Source: Xiphias gladius
Lineage: Eukaryota; Chordata; Actinopteri; Istiophoriformes; Xiphiidae
DNA: 64,000 nucleotides
Assembly (NCBI RefSeq): GCF_016859285.1
Contig: NC_053414.1
Location: forward strand, 27,672,261-27,736,260
Direction: 5' to 3'
The notes below the pieces were generated by a model. That model was not told the origin of the DNA. It was given only the letters and a program-made list of their open reading frames with translations, and searched no databases. Made by a program: the position numbers and the translations under genes. How positions within the stretch are numbered: position 1 is the first letter of the stretch; every line of letters starts with the position of its first letter. This document shows positions 44,972 through 56,338 of this stretch, one piece after another.

Positions 44972-45110
44972 CTACATCTCACAGATCCAGTTTTGTTCTA
45001 CATTACAGTTCTCATCATTCCAGTCGCCTTTTCCTGACCCACGGTGCCAGAACTCCACACAGTCCTGGTTCCTCCCATCATAGCTGTTGGGCTGGCCTTT
45101 ACCCCAGTAC
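44972..45110 (-). CDS. Lectin gene, last exon (QPN and WND motifs)
   Basis: Encodes YWGKGQPNSYDGRNQDCVEF and GDWNDENCNVEQNWICEM, then TAG at 44974-44972. The calcium-site residues are Q-P-N, E437, N449 and D450. The final cysteines complete the lectin disulfides. Confidence 0.92.
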
Positions 45111-48100
45111 CTGTGGGACAAGGACAGACATCCAAAATGAAAATAAATACTGCTTTATTCTTGGGTAAATTAGGTCAACATTGCATAGAGTTTTATAATG
45201 ACGTGAGTTCCGTTTCTTACGCTGTGGTCAGCGCTGTCCCATCCACCCATTTCCACTGCCCTTCTACTCCTTCATCAGTCAATCCAATCCAGACTTCTTT
45301 GTCACTCTTATACAAGCCATTGATGAAGGTCTATGAGGGAATCGACATACATTTCAAAGTTATTGCAATCTTTATGTTTTTGTTAAGGAATTTAGCAACT
45401 AATCAAGGACCATAGTGCAACATTTAGCAGCAAAAGAACCAAACATTTCCTTCAAGGCTGGTGGAGACAAAAAACAGAGCTAAAAGAAGAGTGAATACTT
45501 GACTTAATTTCGTGGTGATGCAAAGACACAACTCCAAATAATTGCTAATGTTCTTGTGCATTTATACAATGTTTCCAAACATTTTCACCATGTAAAGTTA
45601 AGGTTATGTCAATGTTGTGTTTAAACCTTATTCCACTTCCATCAAGTGATAAAAAAAATCAATTAATGCAGCATTAATTACGAGTTCCAGTAGTGTAGCT
45701 TTTATGCAAACATGTTATTTTTCTGTCAAATACAGTACAAGGACGGGATAAATATCATATTCTTGTTTGAAAAATACTATAAACAACTACATCTAAAGTA
45801 TTTCTGATTTTTTTTTTTAACTAATTGACTAAAACCTCCAAATCAAGCATGTGCCTTTAATACAAATGCATTTGATTGACTATAATAATTATAATAATAA
45901 TAATTATTATTATTATTATTATCACATTTTTCATCAATAAATCAACCATTTGAGCAAAATTTAAGGGTTCTTTTCGTTACGTCGTTACATTTTGGTTTCC
46001 TGCTAACTATATCTTTTTCCTATACGTTCACCATTTCACATCCTGTTTTAACAGGATGTTTTTGTTTGCTGTTGTTGCTGTGCGTTTTCAGAGGTTTTTC
46101 ACTGAAAACAGCAGCCTGCTATGGTAGGAAATCGGGTTGATGAAAGGTGAAAGTGAACCAAAACAGTAAAGTTGTGGGCCATAAAACAAAAACAATGAGC
46201 TCACAGATGCTAAAAAGCTTTTTGGAGCTGAGAGGAGCTGCAATGTCGGGTAATACATTTTTGTGGATTCATCACTACGAGCAACCTGTTTTTTTACTTT
46301 ACACATAGTCCATTGATCCATTGTTGATATGAAAATATAAATGAACGGAGCTTTAACTAAATCAAATGCCCTTAAATTTACATGGTAACATTTTAGCGTA
46401 CAGTCATGCAGATAATGTACATGGATAAACACACCATTTCATTTTGGCTTTTTATGACTGCCAGGTCTGCTCCCTTGTTCTGACAGTATTCTCTGCTCTG
46501 GCTCCAGGTTTTCTTTCCAACAGAAGTGAAGTAGCAGCTGTACTGGAACTTCTGCCAACCGGTTGGACACTTCCTATCTGTAAGTGTGAGATAATCATTG
46601 ATAAATAACCAAACACTGAGACAAAAGTGTGTGCAAGAATTGAGTTGGCGTACATTTTTAGAGAGATTTTTTGGTGGTGTTCTGTGGAAAAGGAGGTTTG
46701 GCTTCGTTTCTCGTCAGATGGCATGGCTACCAGAGCTTTCAGCTGTTTCCAGCATCATTTTGACAAGAAGGCCTCATGCATTTTTCCCAGGTGAGGACAC
46801 ATTTTATGAAATGCCACAAGCCTTTTATGTACTTTTTGTGGCAGTTTCTGAATTCTTTCTACTTACCTTGAAGGGTTTGGTTCAGTCTGTCAGCTTCCAC
46901 ATATAGATGATCTCTCTGAGCAGTCAGGTTGTTGATTTTCACCCTCAGCAGGTCTCTCTCTGCAGTCACATTTTGGCAACTGTTTTCAAGCTTGTGTTTT
47001 TCCTGAGCCAAGGAGTTGTAATTAACCCGCAACACATCTGTTGCTTTTGTAAGTGTGTTGATAGTGGCCTGCAGAGTGTCTTTTTCTATCGTCAGGTTTT
47101 GGTGACTGCTTGCTAGCTTGTCTTTTTCACTGTTAGAGAAGTTGTATCTGTCCTGTAAATGTTCTACGTCTTTAATCAAGTCATTGTATTTCATCTGCAG
47201 CTGCTCTTTTTCTCCGCTTACAATATTGAATTTGTTATGAAAATTGTCCCTCTCCTTGGTCATTGAACTCAAATTGGTCTTAAACCCCTCTCTTTGCTTG
47301 ACTGCTGAATCAATTTGTTTTTGTAACATGTTTTTGGCTGCAGTCAAGGCATTGTTATTAGTATCCAACAGGCTTTTACTGGCTCTGAGCTGTTCGATCT
47401 CTTTGTTCAAAGCAGCGTTACTGGCCTCTAACCGGCTTTGGCTAAGTTTAAGTTTGTTTGTTTCGTCAGTCAGTAAATTGTTATTTGTCTGTATTTGTTC
47501 TTTCCTTCTGTATAAGTTATCAAAACTATTTTGTAAGCCATTACGATTGGCTTCAAGGACCTGTTTTTGTTTCTGCACCGTCTTAAGGTTCTCCTGCAGG
47601 ATCTCTTTCTCTTTACTCATGGCTTTTAGGTTTTTGTGACTGTCTTGCTCAAATTTTTGGTCTGCCAGAGAGGAGAAAGAATATGTTGTGAATCAGTCAT
47701 TTTACAATGACATTTGGCAACATTCTCAAACATGTGAATATTTGACAGAAACAAAGAAGTAGACTCACAGTGAAAACTCTGACCTATGGCACCAGCCAAC
47801 AGGAGAACACACAGGAGCCCGAGGCAAACTGTAGCAACCCGGTATGGGCTGTTTCTCAACACATAAACTAAGTGACAAAATAGACACAGAAACTTTAATT
47901 TGATGAAATGATCTAAATAACTTTTGTTTATGGATTTATTCTGAGTAGTACTGCAAAATAATATACGAAAGATTCATTTCAAGCAAAAGCGCTGACTAGT
48001 TGATTGTTATTTTAGAAATACAGACAACTCATAATTATTTTGAAGGTCTCCAAACAACACATTACTGACATAAATCACATATGTAATTTGTGTATCATAT

Positions 48101-49502
48101 AATAAACCAGAGAAAATATCAACCTTATTAAAATGGTGGCTGTATCAGTTTTAACTTTGGGCTGGGTGATAAAATCTTTTTTCACTGTGAACAGTATGTA
48201 GTTTTATATTATTTTGACCTTATTTGCCAGATGATTTTGAAGCTTAATTGAGACAATGTGTATGGATGAAATAATTGGACAGGAATGACTGTTTTTGGGT
48301 AATCTTGAGGCTTAAATATCTGACAAAACAAGATACTTCATCCAATTAATGCAACAGTTCTCTAAACCATGTATTGCGAGTCCTGCTCATTGATTTGCAA
48401 CATTGCCCACATTGACCTGAAACATAAGAAAATAATAAAATGGAAAAAAATAATTGGAAAAAATAACGATGGATATAAACCTCAATATATATCCCTTTGG
48501 CGAAATCGTTGACAGCTGGTAGTAAATATTTTCATCTAGAAGTAGCTGTAGCTTAGCTTCTTCAGTGATTTTCCAGTCTTTTGACTAGGTCCTGCCAATA
48601 TGCCCTGTTTTAACGGAACTATAATTGATTTTTTTTTTTTTTTTTTTTTTTTTGCCATTAGGGGCAGCAGAACAAATTGTAAAAACAACATGGGCATGTT
48701 AACTTCATATAGTTGGCAAACCTGTTAAAAAAGCAGTTGACTTTTAATGCATCAAACAGGCCCAGAGGAACATTAGCATTAATTTGGTGTTTCTGGTGAT
48801 CTGATGAATTTAAATGTGATAGAAATACAGGTATATGATTATTTTTCATCTTTTCAGTAGAGTGCGAGCGTGAGTGACGTTTATGTTTAATGCTTCACTA
48901 AGTCTCTTCCCCATTGCACTTTGCTTTATGGATATAACAACTTTGTTTGTTTGCATGTTTGTTTGGTTTTTTTGTTTGTTTGTTTTGTTTCCAGCATTTA
49001 CACTTTTTTTATGCAAAAAATTTAAAAATGCACATAAAAACGGGTGGAAGGAAACAGATAGATTACAGTAAGTTCATGTTGTGTTTAGAGGTTTACCTGC
49101 TTTCCACAAGAAGCCAAAAAAAAAAAAGAAAATCAGTTATTGCCGTTTTAACTCCAATAATTCCATCAGTGCACCTTTTAGATTTTTAATTTTTTTTATC
49201 TATCAAATAAACTGTATACTCAGTTATGAAAAATACTCTGACTTATTACCAAAACTATTACATTTTCTCCATTGTGGAGAGCAGTAAGCAGTAATCTTAA
49301 CTACTTCTGATTTGTAGTAATGAGAGCGGTGTCTCATGGTATATATATTGGTCATATCACCCAACCCTATTTAAAACTAAGTCCTTATTTTCTTACATGA
49401 ATAGCGGAGCTTGCTGCCATCCACAAAAAGCTGCTTATAGCCAATTTTACTCTCTTCGACGTCCATGTTTGTCACTGTAGAGGCATGGTACTCGACAGTC
49501 AT
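44972..49502 (-). CDS. CD209-like type II C-type lectin receptor
   Basis: Gene-level entry. Exons 49502-49397, 47867-47769, 47661-46867, 46577-46435, 45330-45221 and 45110-44972 join in phase to 463 aa. Layout: cytoplasmic tail (1-45) with IGYKQL at 20-25; one membrane span (about 46-64, VATVCLGLLCVLLLAGAIG) and no signal peptide, so type II; a neck of about 265 residues with heptad-like coiled coil and six N-glycosylation sequons; and a C-type lectin domain (about 337-463) encoded by three exons. The lectin domain has CPTGWQKF, WIGLTDEG, a QPN motif (424-426) and WND (448-450). Such fish receptors bind surface glycans on phagocytes. CD209/CLEC4-like by layout, but orthology to one mammalian gene cannot be claimed. 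Confidence 0.88.
45221..45330 (-). CDS. Lectin gene, middle lectin-domain exon
   Basis: Encodes TFINGLYKSDKEVWIGLTDE and then GVEGQWKWVDGTALTT. WIGL and WKWVDG are core C-type lectin motifs. Phase 0 in, 2 out. Confidence 0.92.
46100..46355 (+). repeat. Dispersed repeat, family R1, copy 2
   Basis: Shares AACAATGAGCTCACAGATGC and AAAACAGTAAAGTT with the copy at 9.6 kb. Lies in an intron of the lectin gene, on the opposite strand. Confidence 0.6.
46435..46577 (-). CDS. Lectin gene, first lectin-domain exon
   Basis: Encodes RKCPTGWQKFQYSCYFTSVG and KKTWSQSREYCQNKGADLAV, ending IKSQNEM at an ATG|GTGTGT donor in phase 0. Its first codon is split with the neck exon (G|AT). Confidence 0.9.
46867..47661 (-). 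CDS. Lectin gene, coiled-coil neck exon
   Basis: A 795-nt open exon, phase 1-1. Highly charged, with repeating Leu/Asn spacing (for example KLKLSQSRLEASNAALNKEI, EQLQMKYNDLIKDVEHLQDR) typical of a coiled-coil stalk. Sequons: NLS, NFS, NLT, NVT, NLT and NQT. This is longer than the stalk of most CD209-like lectins and probably drives trimer or higher assembly. Confidence 0.9.
47769..47867 (-). CDS. Lectin gene, transmembrane exon
   Basis: 99 nt. Encodes FYVLRNSPYRVATVCLGLLC and VLLLAGAIGQSFH. Acceptor TTAG, donor T|GTGAGT. The single hydrophobic segment after a basic residue fits type II insertion. Confidence 0.88.
48629..48653. repeat. Poly-T tract
   Basis: About 25 T in an intron of the lectin gene; may be the tail of a reverse-oriented retroposed sequence. 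Confidence 0.8.
49397..49502 (-). CDS. Lectin gene, start exon (cytoplasmic tail)
   Basis: Encodes MTVEYHASTVTNMDVEESKI and GYKQLFVDGSKLRYS. The start is the first in-frame ATG after a CTCAG acceptor at about 49520 with a T-rich tract. IGYKQL fits the ITIM consensus I/V/L-x-Y-x-x-L. Confidence 0.82.
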
Positions 49503-49878
49503 CTTTGCATCTGCTTCCTGAGCTGGAATCTTACCAGAATTAAAAAAAAACAAATAAACATTAGCATTAGCTTCTGAAGTCACTGCAGAGTTTTTCAGTA
49601 ATGTTCCCCTAAAATCTGTCCCTTTTAATTTTATTTTTGGTTTATATTCCTCTTTTCATGGCCTCCAGTAAGTTCCTTTCTTGAGGTCTAGAAACTATCA
49701 TTTCTATTTCTTTTCCCTTGAACCCTCTGCATACATAGTCAAAGTGCTCAAATTTCCTCTTCTCTGTTGCTGATTGCTTAAAAAAGTTTGTTTTCCAGGT
49801 TTAGCATTTTGTAGTGCAGCAGTGAATAATAATACACCAAACTCCATGAACTTAAGGTATAAACAACATAAACCTTAC

Positions 49879-49920
49879 CTGTGCTTGTAGAGATGATAAC
49901 ACAGTCAAAGAATTGGAAAT
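49879..49920 (-). other. Candidate 5' non-coding exon of the lectin gene
   Basis: A strong GCACAG|GTAAGG donor on the minus strand ends at 49879, upstream of the acceptor of the start exon, with no ATG in the nearby upstream stretch. The transcription start is not defined. Confidence 0.4.
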
Positions 49921-50884
49921 ATGAAGGAATTATGTTTTGTGCAGTCTCAGAGAGTCAAACCTAACCTAATGACTTCCATTAACTTCACCCTGCAAAAGCA
50001 TTGCACTTACTGTATGCTTTATGAAATGCCACACTCAAGTTCTGGGGCACAATTTGAGGGCTGGACAGGAGGCGGAGCAAGAGTCTCCCTCCCCCCTAAA
50101 TGATGGGGAGTTAGAGAAACCAGAAGTTGCTTTGTTTGGTTGAACTGACCATCGGGATATATTTTCAGTTTATCACGAGGTATATGGTCATATATGTAGC
50201 ACTGAAAACATGTGTTGAAAATAGAGGCATGGCTCAGAGGCCCTAGGTCAAAGGTCCTCAGAAGGGGCTTTGCATTTTGAAAAGGAAGGTAATGCTTTGT
50301 AACTGAAACCATATGTGAGTGACAATTTTTAGGGAAAACAACTGCCTTATTTAAGAGTCGGTGACCAAGGCTGATTTTCAGAGTGGTTCATCGGCTTCAC
50401 ACCCTCTCACAAGCAGATATGCAGATGCTTGACTTGACGCTGTATTTCTTTGTAAGAAACCTTTATATGCAATCAAGACAGTGTCAGCGGAGTCTCCTTC
50501 ATCCATATTTGTGAAATAAAATGTGTCTGGTTGGAATTAAACACCTGCCACCTCTCGGGCCACGGTGGCACTTGGGTGAATACCACTGAACCATACTTTG
50601 TTTGAGATCATGGGAGGTAAATTTCACAACACAAACTGCAAGATGACATAAACATTCAGAAGGAAGAACAGATTTCACAAAACATAAAAAATGCTGAGCA
50701 TGGAGTTTTCATAACAGCATCCTGTGAAAAAATCTCAGTCAGGTCAGTTACTCAAGTTTTGTTTCTGCACCCATTTCCTGATTCAGTTAAACAAATTGCA
50801 TACTGTGTTAAATCTTATTGTGATCATAGAGCTCTGGTTGATAGAGATCTACTGGAGTAGTAATTTGGCATAGAATTTTTTTTA

Positions 50885-51516
50885 TCTTAATTTTCTTCAT
50901 ATTCATCTGAACTTGGTGATCATTTTTCATATTATTGAATAATGCAGCAACTTCTGCCGGAAAACTGCCTGCTCAATTGCCTGAACAATCAACGATTTGG
51001 CTCTCGGAAGATCAATTGGATTTCTGGCTTGTCAGAAATCTTGGTCCGCTGTCTTCCGGTCTGAGCAGTTCCTTGGTCCCATTTCCCAACAAGAATATTA
51101 AGGAAAGAAAAGGAAAAGGAATTATAAACTGTAGTGAGCTTGTTTTAATACTACTGGAGTAGTATTTCACATGTTGTGACTAAAACTGTAGTCTTGAGAC
51201 TGTTCTGCGATATAAAACTCAACTTCACTTCAGACGACAGACCATACTGTATTGTCTGCATCTTCCAGCCAACTGTGGCTCCATATTTTTCTTTTTCTTT
51301 TCTTACTCTCCGTTCATACTAGAATTCCACGACATAATTCTGCCTTTCTCTCATCTCTCTCTTTCAACATTTTTGAGGACATGGGCATTTTGTTTGAAAA
51401 TCTTTATTGGAACTGTCAAAGAACAAAATTGGTAAATTGGCAAAAAAAAATATTTATTTTCTTCATATTCATTTGAACTTGGTGAACATTTTTATATTAC
51501 TGAATAATGCAGTAAA
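50885..51516 (+). repeat. Direct repeat pair about 565 bp apart
   Basis: TTTTCTTCATATTCATCTGA with the following ACTTGGTGATCAT near 50890-50922 reappears with few changes at 51458-51490, both continuing into TTGAATAATGCAG or ACTGAATAATGCAG. Confidence 0.6.
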
Positions 51517-52759
51517 TTCATTCATAAAATTATTTATGCTCCCACATCACTCTCGTTGTTACACACTACATATAGCCTCATCGGCCACTGTAACTTATAA
51601 TCTCCCTATTACACTCATGTTTTTGGATCACGACAATGACGCTATAGTGACAGGGCCCATTGGAACAATCAGACAGGAGCTAACATTTCAAAAGCTCTGG
51701 TGGGTCCATAATTTGTCAATTGTTCAATAACTCACGCTTGGTCACGTTCCTGTTCTAATATCACATGCTGGAGATGATACAGCAAATCAGCATTAACTAT
51801 ATGACACAACCCATTGAACTTAGTTTCCTGTTAGAAGAGACATGCTGAGTTTGAGAGATGTGAAATAACCCCAAGCTCATCATGTCGTATTTTTAATTTT
51901 GATACTTTGCAATGACTCTGAAAAAAGTTTTTCAGTGACTGTAGTGTTTGTGTCCTCAACTGTTCATGACAGTTACACTGTGTCACAATCTTCTATGACC
52001 GTTAGAAACCTCATCATAAAAAAGCTGTAATACTGAATGTACTCCACAAAAACCTGCACCCGCTCAGGCCCCTGTAAGTACAATGTTGTACCCCAGAAGT
52101 AGGTCTACTTTACAACATAGACAATAACATATACATAAGCTATAGTCCTAAAGTATGGTCCTGACTAGCTCTCCCAGGGGACAAAACATTTAAACTAAAT
52201 TTAGCCGAACTGAAAGATAAAATCGTAGTGACTAACCCCTAGCTGTTAGATTGCTGATAGATAAGAAAGTAGAAATTTCACGGTATGTATGTTACTGGTC
52301 ATTTATCTATTTCTATAGGGACTTGTGTATGATATCTTGATCAAATATAAGATACAGTACAACAAAAGAAAGAAATCTCTGATGACAGTTTCCCATTGCT
52401 GCTGAGGCAACGTCTTACCACTAAGTCAAATAAAGACAAAGTGAGGAGTCCTGACAGAGCTGCTCAACTGTTACACCCTTCTACTATCTCATCTGAGTAG
52501 CTGTGTTTGTCACAGTTAAAGTCATCAGTTAAGATCTCCAAAGGAGCCTCAGACAGAGAATTATGAAGGCACAGATATGACCACTCCATGGAGTATACAG
52601 CTGCATTGTTGTTCGCCCAGAGACAACAAAAATTTTGGTTCATTTGAATGTTAGACTGATTGAAAACAGCATATAGGCTTAAAACAGAAAGACCTGCAGG
52701 GCTTTTATGAGGATAAGCAAAGCTATGCAAATGAGATCTCTTTTCAAATTATTCACTTC

Positions 52760-53110
52760 TTTAAAGGGGCACCCCACTCTTTTTTACACAAGAAGATCAG
52801 GTTACTCATCATGAGGAGGGCAGCGCTACTCAACCTATGGAAACATTTGTATAATATCTGGGGACACTGGATGGAGCTTACTAGAGTTTCAAAAAATGTC
52901 AAGCATATATATATCAAGTTAAAACCGAGATAACTCTCAGCTTGGGCTTGAGAGTTAAAAATTTAAACAAAAAGCCTGGGTTACTGCGCAACCATGAAGT
53001 GTAGGGTTTGAAGGAAGTGGGCATTTAGGAGGCAGGAGGTTCTAATGAAAGATGCTACTGAGTTGGGAAAATTAAGGATGTAGCATTTATTGAGCTATTT
53101 TTATGAATGC
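52760..53110. repeat. Dispersed repeat, family R3
   Basis: Starts AAAGGGGCACCCCACTC and contains AAGTGGGCATTTAGGAGGCA, related to the segment at 42987. Limits approximate. Confidence 0.45.
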
Positions 53111-53677
53111 AACTTATAGATATATATAAAGCACATATACATACAAAGAACACAGCCAGACATAACCGAAGCACATACAGCAGTACATACAACAGACAAT
53201 ACACTGTGTATTTGTATAACCTATTTATTTAGTCATTTATGCATGTTGGGTTATATAAGGGAATTTCAAATGGGACAGCCAATACTGGGCTTACATAATA
53301 ATTGAAACAAGAGGTACTGAAATTAATATATTAGAATTTCAAATGACAACTCCGACAAATCCTTGAACCTAAACAACAAGATACTGTAAATGGTTTGTCA
53401 TTTCCAGACACTGTAGGGGTTAAACATGCTTTTAGCCCCAAAGTGGTCACCCCCAAAACAAATTTTCAAATCTGGCTAAGTTTCTGCCAGGTTGATTGTC
53501 ATTTGACGTGCAGTTTGAGGTGGTTCATGATGACCGCTCAATTGCCTGACACAACCCATCCTGAACATACAGTGGGACAGAAAACAACAGGACAAGGGCC
53601 AGGAAACACAGAGCTATATTCTCGAAATTTGGTTCTCTGAACTATCACTAAGTTTAGTGTTGTCCATTTGAAGGGAT

Positions 53678-54054
53678 CTAGCTGTCTTGTACATCCAGGA
53701 ACTGGATGTACTGGTGATGGCGGACTCTGTAGAAAATTCTTTCCAGTAAGGAACACCTTGCACCAGGTGTGGCGTATCCATTGGTGACTCCCACACAGCG
53801 GAAACCCAGACGCTGGTAGAGCCGGTGGGCACCCGGTGTGTACGCCGTGGTTCCCAGCACAACAGAGGAGTATCTGTGAGTGGCAGCAAATTCCAGAACT
53901 TTCCGTCCCAGCGCAACCCCGACTCCACACTGCCGACAGCACCGGTCAACAGACATCCGCTGCAACTCGACAGCACCTCCTGACTTCTGCTGGCTGACTG
54001 CTGCTACGACACCCACCACTTTGCCTTCAACCACTGCTACCCACAGGCAGGAGT
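53678..54054 (-). CDS. nat8l-like: NAT8L-like gene, GNAT-domain exon
   Basis: Acceptor after a pyrimidine-rich CCTCAG; starts by completing D129 and reads SCLWVAVVEGKVVGVVAAVS. R169-x-x-G-x-G174 is the pyrophosphate-binding loop of acetyl-CoA. Ends YIQFLDVQDS, stop at 53680-53678. Confidence 0.92.
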
Positions 54055-56068
54055 CTGAGGTGGAGGGCAAGGACAGGACATGAACATTTTGAATAGAAGA
54101 TGTGAAATATAAAAGGAAAAGGCAAATCACTCAGTTTACAACATAATTCATATCTTTTTTTATAACTCAGTCAAAGAACATGCACAATGTCCTGCTTCAT
54201 CTGGGTTTTTTTCTTTTTTCTTTTTCTTTTTACTCCATTTTTTTGTCCATATTTCAGATTTGTGGTCTATATTTCTTGTATGTCCATTATCAGGCACTAC
54301 TTTGGACAGACCAATTTTCCCAATAAGCGTATGAACTTAAGCAGCAACATGACTGTGAAATTTTCTGTGACGTAATTTATTGCTTTAATTATGTGATTAA
54401 TATGATCCAATTTTCTAGTTTTTTTAGTTACTATGTTGTAATATTTCTTACTACCCGACACTGAATACCTGTCTCCATCGCAGTTAAATTTGGTGGACAT
54501 CATGGACAATGATAGAAAAAGTCCAGGACTTTAATGCTCTATCCTTGACAAAGTCTGATGTTCTATTTCATAAATCTATTAGAATGTTGTCATTAAATCA
54601 AACCCCAAAAAATGGAAAATCCTATTACTAAAACCCCAAAGCTTCCTTGTCCAAGGTTGCAGCCACTATGGACAAAATAAGGCATTGTATCTTATTTTAT
54701 TTTACTTTGTTAAATCTCATTCTCATCTACATCATCTGCCAGTATTTCTGTAGATTACTTTGTAGATGACTTGTATATGTAGATGTCAAGGCTCCCAACT
54801 GAAAGCACAACTTTTATAGTAATAATCAATTAAGCAAAACAGTTAACATAATTTTTTGATTGCAGAAATGGTGTAAATAGAAATTCTAAGTACTGTTATA
54901 ATAGCAATACTAAGAAACAGGATGTGATGCATTTTACTGGATACACATGTATATGCACAAACTGGAATCACTGGTGGTGAAAATACATTGCTCTTTTTTA
55001 CTGTCATTTACGAAAACCTAAGTCTACATTTTGGGTTCAAACAGTACAGGAGATCTGGCTGTGCAGGATTAGAAAACACTCACTACCCCTATGTTATGTT
55101 CAGTGGGCTATTCTTATGTATTAGCATGCTTAAACAGGGAATAAATGAGGAATTAAGATTCAGAAACATTTTTTTACTTGGGTGCTGTACAGTATGTACC
55201 ATCCTGGCAAGTCAGAAATAGTAGGAGCAGATTATTATACAGTGCACACTGCATATGAAATTTATATTAAATTACAAAATACGCAATATATACCTGGTGA
55301 TTTCATGTAAAACCCCTCAATGTCACCCATGTCTCTGCTCATGGCATGTTCCAGGTAGCCATGGATCACACGCCTGCTGTAGAAGTATCGTCCAAACAAC
55401 ACAATTACTGGGAGGAGTCCTATCACCCACCAGCACATGGTAATCTTAAAACAAAGAGCTGCCAGAAGAAAGATATGGACAGATGTGTGAACGTAAAGAA
55501 AATCTAAAGTTGTAACGCTTTTACTGTAACTTTCTTGATGGCTACAGAGCAAAGTTGAGGCCAACAACAAGAGATCAATACCACGAACACAAAAAAACAC
55601 AGTGTGAATTTTGATTAAACAATACACACAAGGAAAACGCAATCATTAATTGTGTTTTCGCAGCAATCAAGAAACTGGTCTTCAAAAGCGTTTTTAAGAT
55701 GTGTCTTAAAAAGAAAATACAGTCTCTTGATCTTCTCTGGTAGATCTTTCCACAGTCTCCTGATCAGTGTACTTACTTTACCACCTTACAAACTTTTCCA
55801 AGCTGCAGACGCAATTACAGAAACATGTTACTTATGTAGTTATCTTACCTGTCATAGCGGTGTAGAGCAGGAGACTCTCAGGGTGATGGTTTAAGCCTCT
55901 GAAGGCAGTGTCTGGTACCATCTCCATCAGCCCTTCATAAAAGATCCGCTGTACTTCTGCTTTGTCCACTGGCTCAAACTCACGTACAAATATAGTTTGA
56001 AGACCCTTTTGAGCTTTTAGTCCATTGCTATGTTTTTTGCCGTCTTTTTTCAGTGCTTTTTGCTCCAT
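53678..56068 (-). CDS. nat8l-like: NAT8L-like N-acetyltransferase
   Basis: Gene-level entry. Exons 56068-55849, 55458-55294 and 54054-53678 join in phase to 253 aa. NAT8L makes N-acetylaspartate from acetyl-CoA and aspartate and is membrane-anchored. Family matches: REFEPVDKAEVQRIFYEGLM, PDTAFRGLNHHPE, GRYFYSRRVIHGYLEHAM, DMGDIEGFYMKSP, CLWVAVVEGKVVGVVAA, RMSVD, RQCGVG (acetyl-CoA loop, 169-174), GRKVLEFA, YSSVVLGTT and LYQRLGFR. A hydrophobic hairpin (about 74-100) precedes the GNAT domain, as in NAT8L. It diverges enough to be a paralogue, so its substrate is not certain. The start is the first in-frame ATG; a hydrophobic in-frame stretch upstream lacks an ATG. Confidence 0.87.
55294..55458 (-). 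CDS. nat8l-like: NAT8L-like gene, membrane-hairpin exon
   Basis: 165 nt, phase 1-1. Encodes ALCFKITMCWWVIGLLPVIV and LFGRYFYSRRVIHGYLEHAM, then DMGDIEGFYMKSP. Acceptor CTGGCAG, donor CAG|GTATAT. Confidence 0.9.
55849..56068 (-). CDS. nat8l-like: NAT8L-like gene, first coding exon
   Basis: From MEQKALKKDGKKHSNGLKAQ through FVREFEPVDKAEVQRIFYEG and LLLYTAMT to CAG|GTAAGA. The frame stays open upstream to a TGA at 56188-56186, encoding KLLVVGLVGLVLYLFLYPYS, without an ATG. The start may therefore lie in another exon or be non-AUG. Confidence 0.78.
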
Positions 56069-56338
56069 ATCAAACACAGAAGAGTACGGGTACAGGAACA
56101 GGTACAGAACTAATCCAACGAGTCCAACCACCAACAACTTTCTTCCGCAATATTGGGCTGCATGACTAGTTTTTCTTTCTCTTTGTCAATAGCACTCCTT
56201 GCCTTCTTACAGATAAGATCCCCAACATATGTCTGGAGGCAACTCACACTCTCTTATCAGTTCCTATATGTCAAAAGATGTGCTGCTCTTAGTGAAAGGG
56301 AGACAAGGCAGGAGCCAGCCAATAGTCCTAACACAAGT

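Larger units (their letters stand above)
49921..53670. other. Intergenic region upstream of the lectin gene
   Basis: No coding exon supported. Holds a ~65-bp direct repeat (50885-50950 and 51452-51516) and a dispersed repeat at 52760-53110. A plus-strand TATTTATT near 53223 could supply a minus-strand AATAAA for the acetyltransferase gene. Confidence 0.55.
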
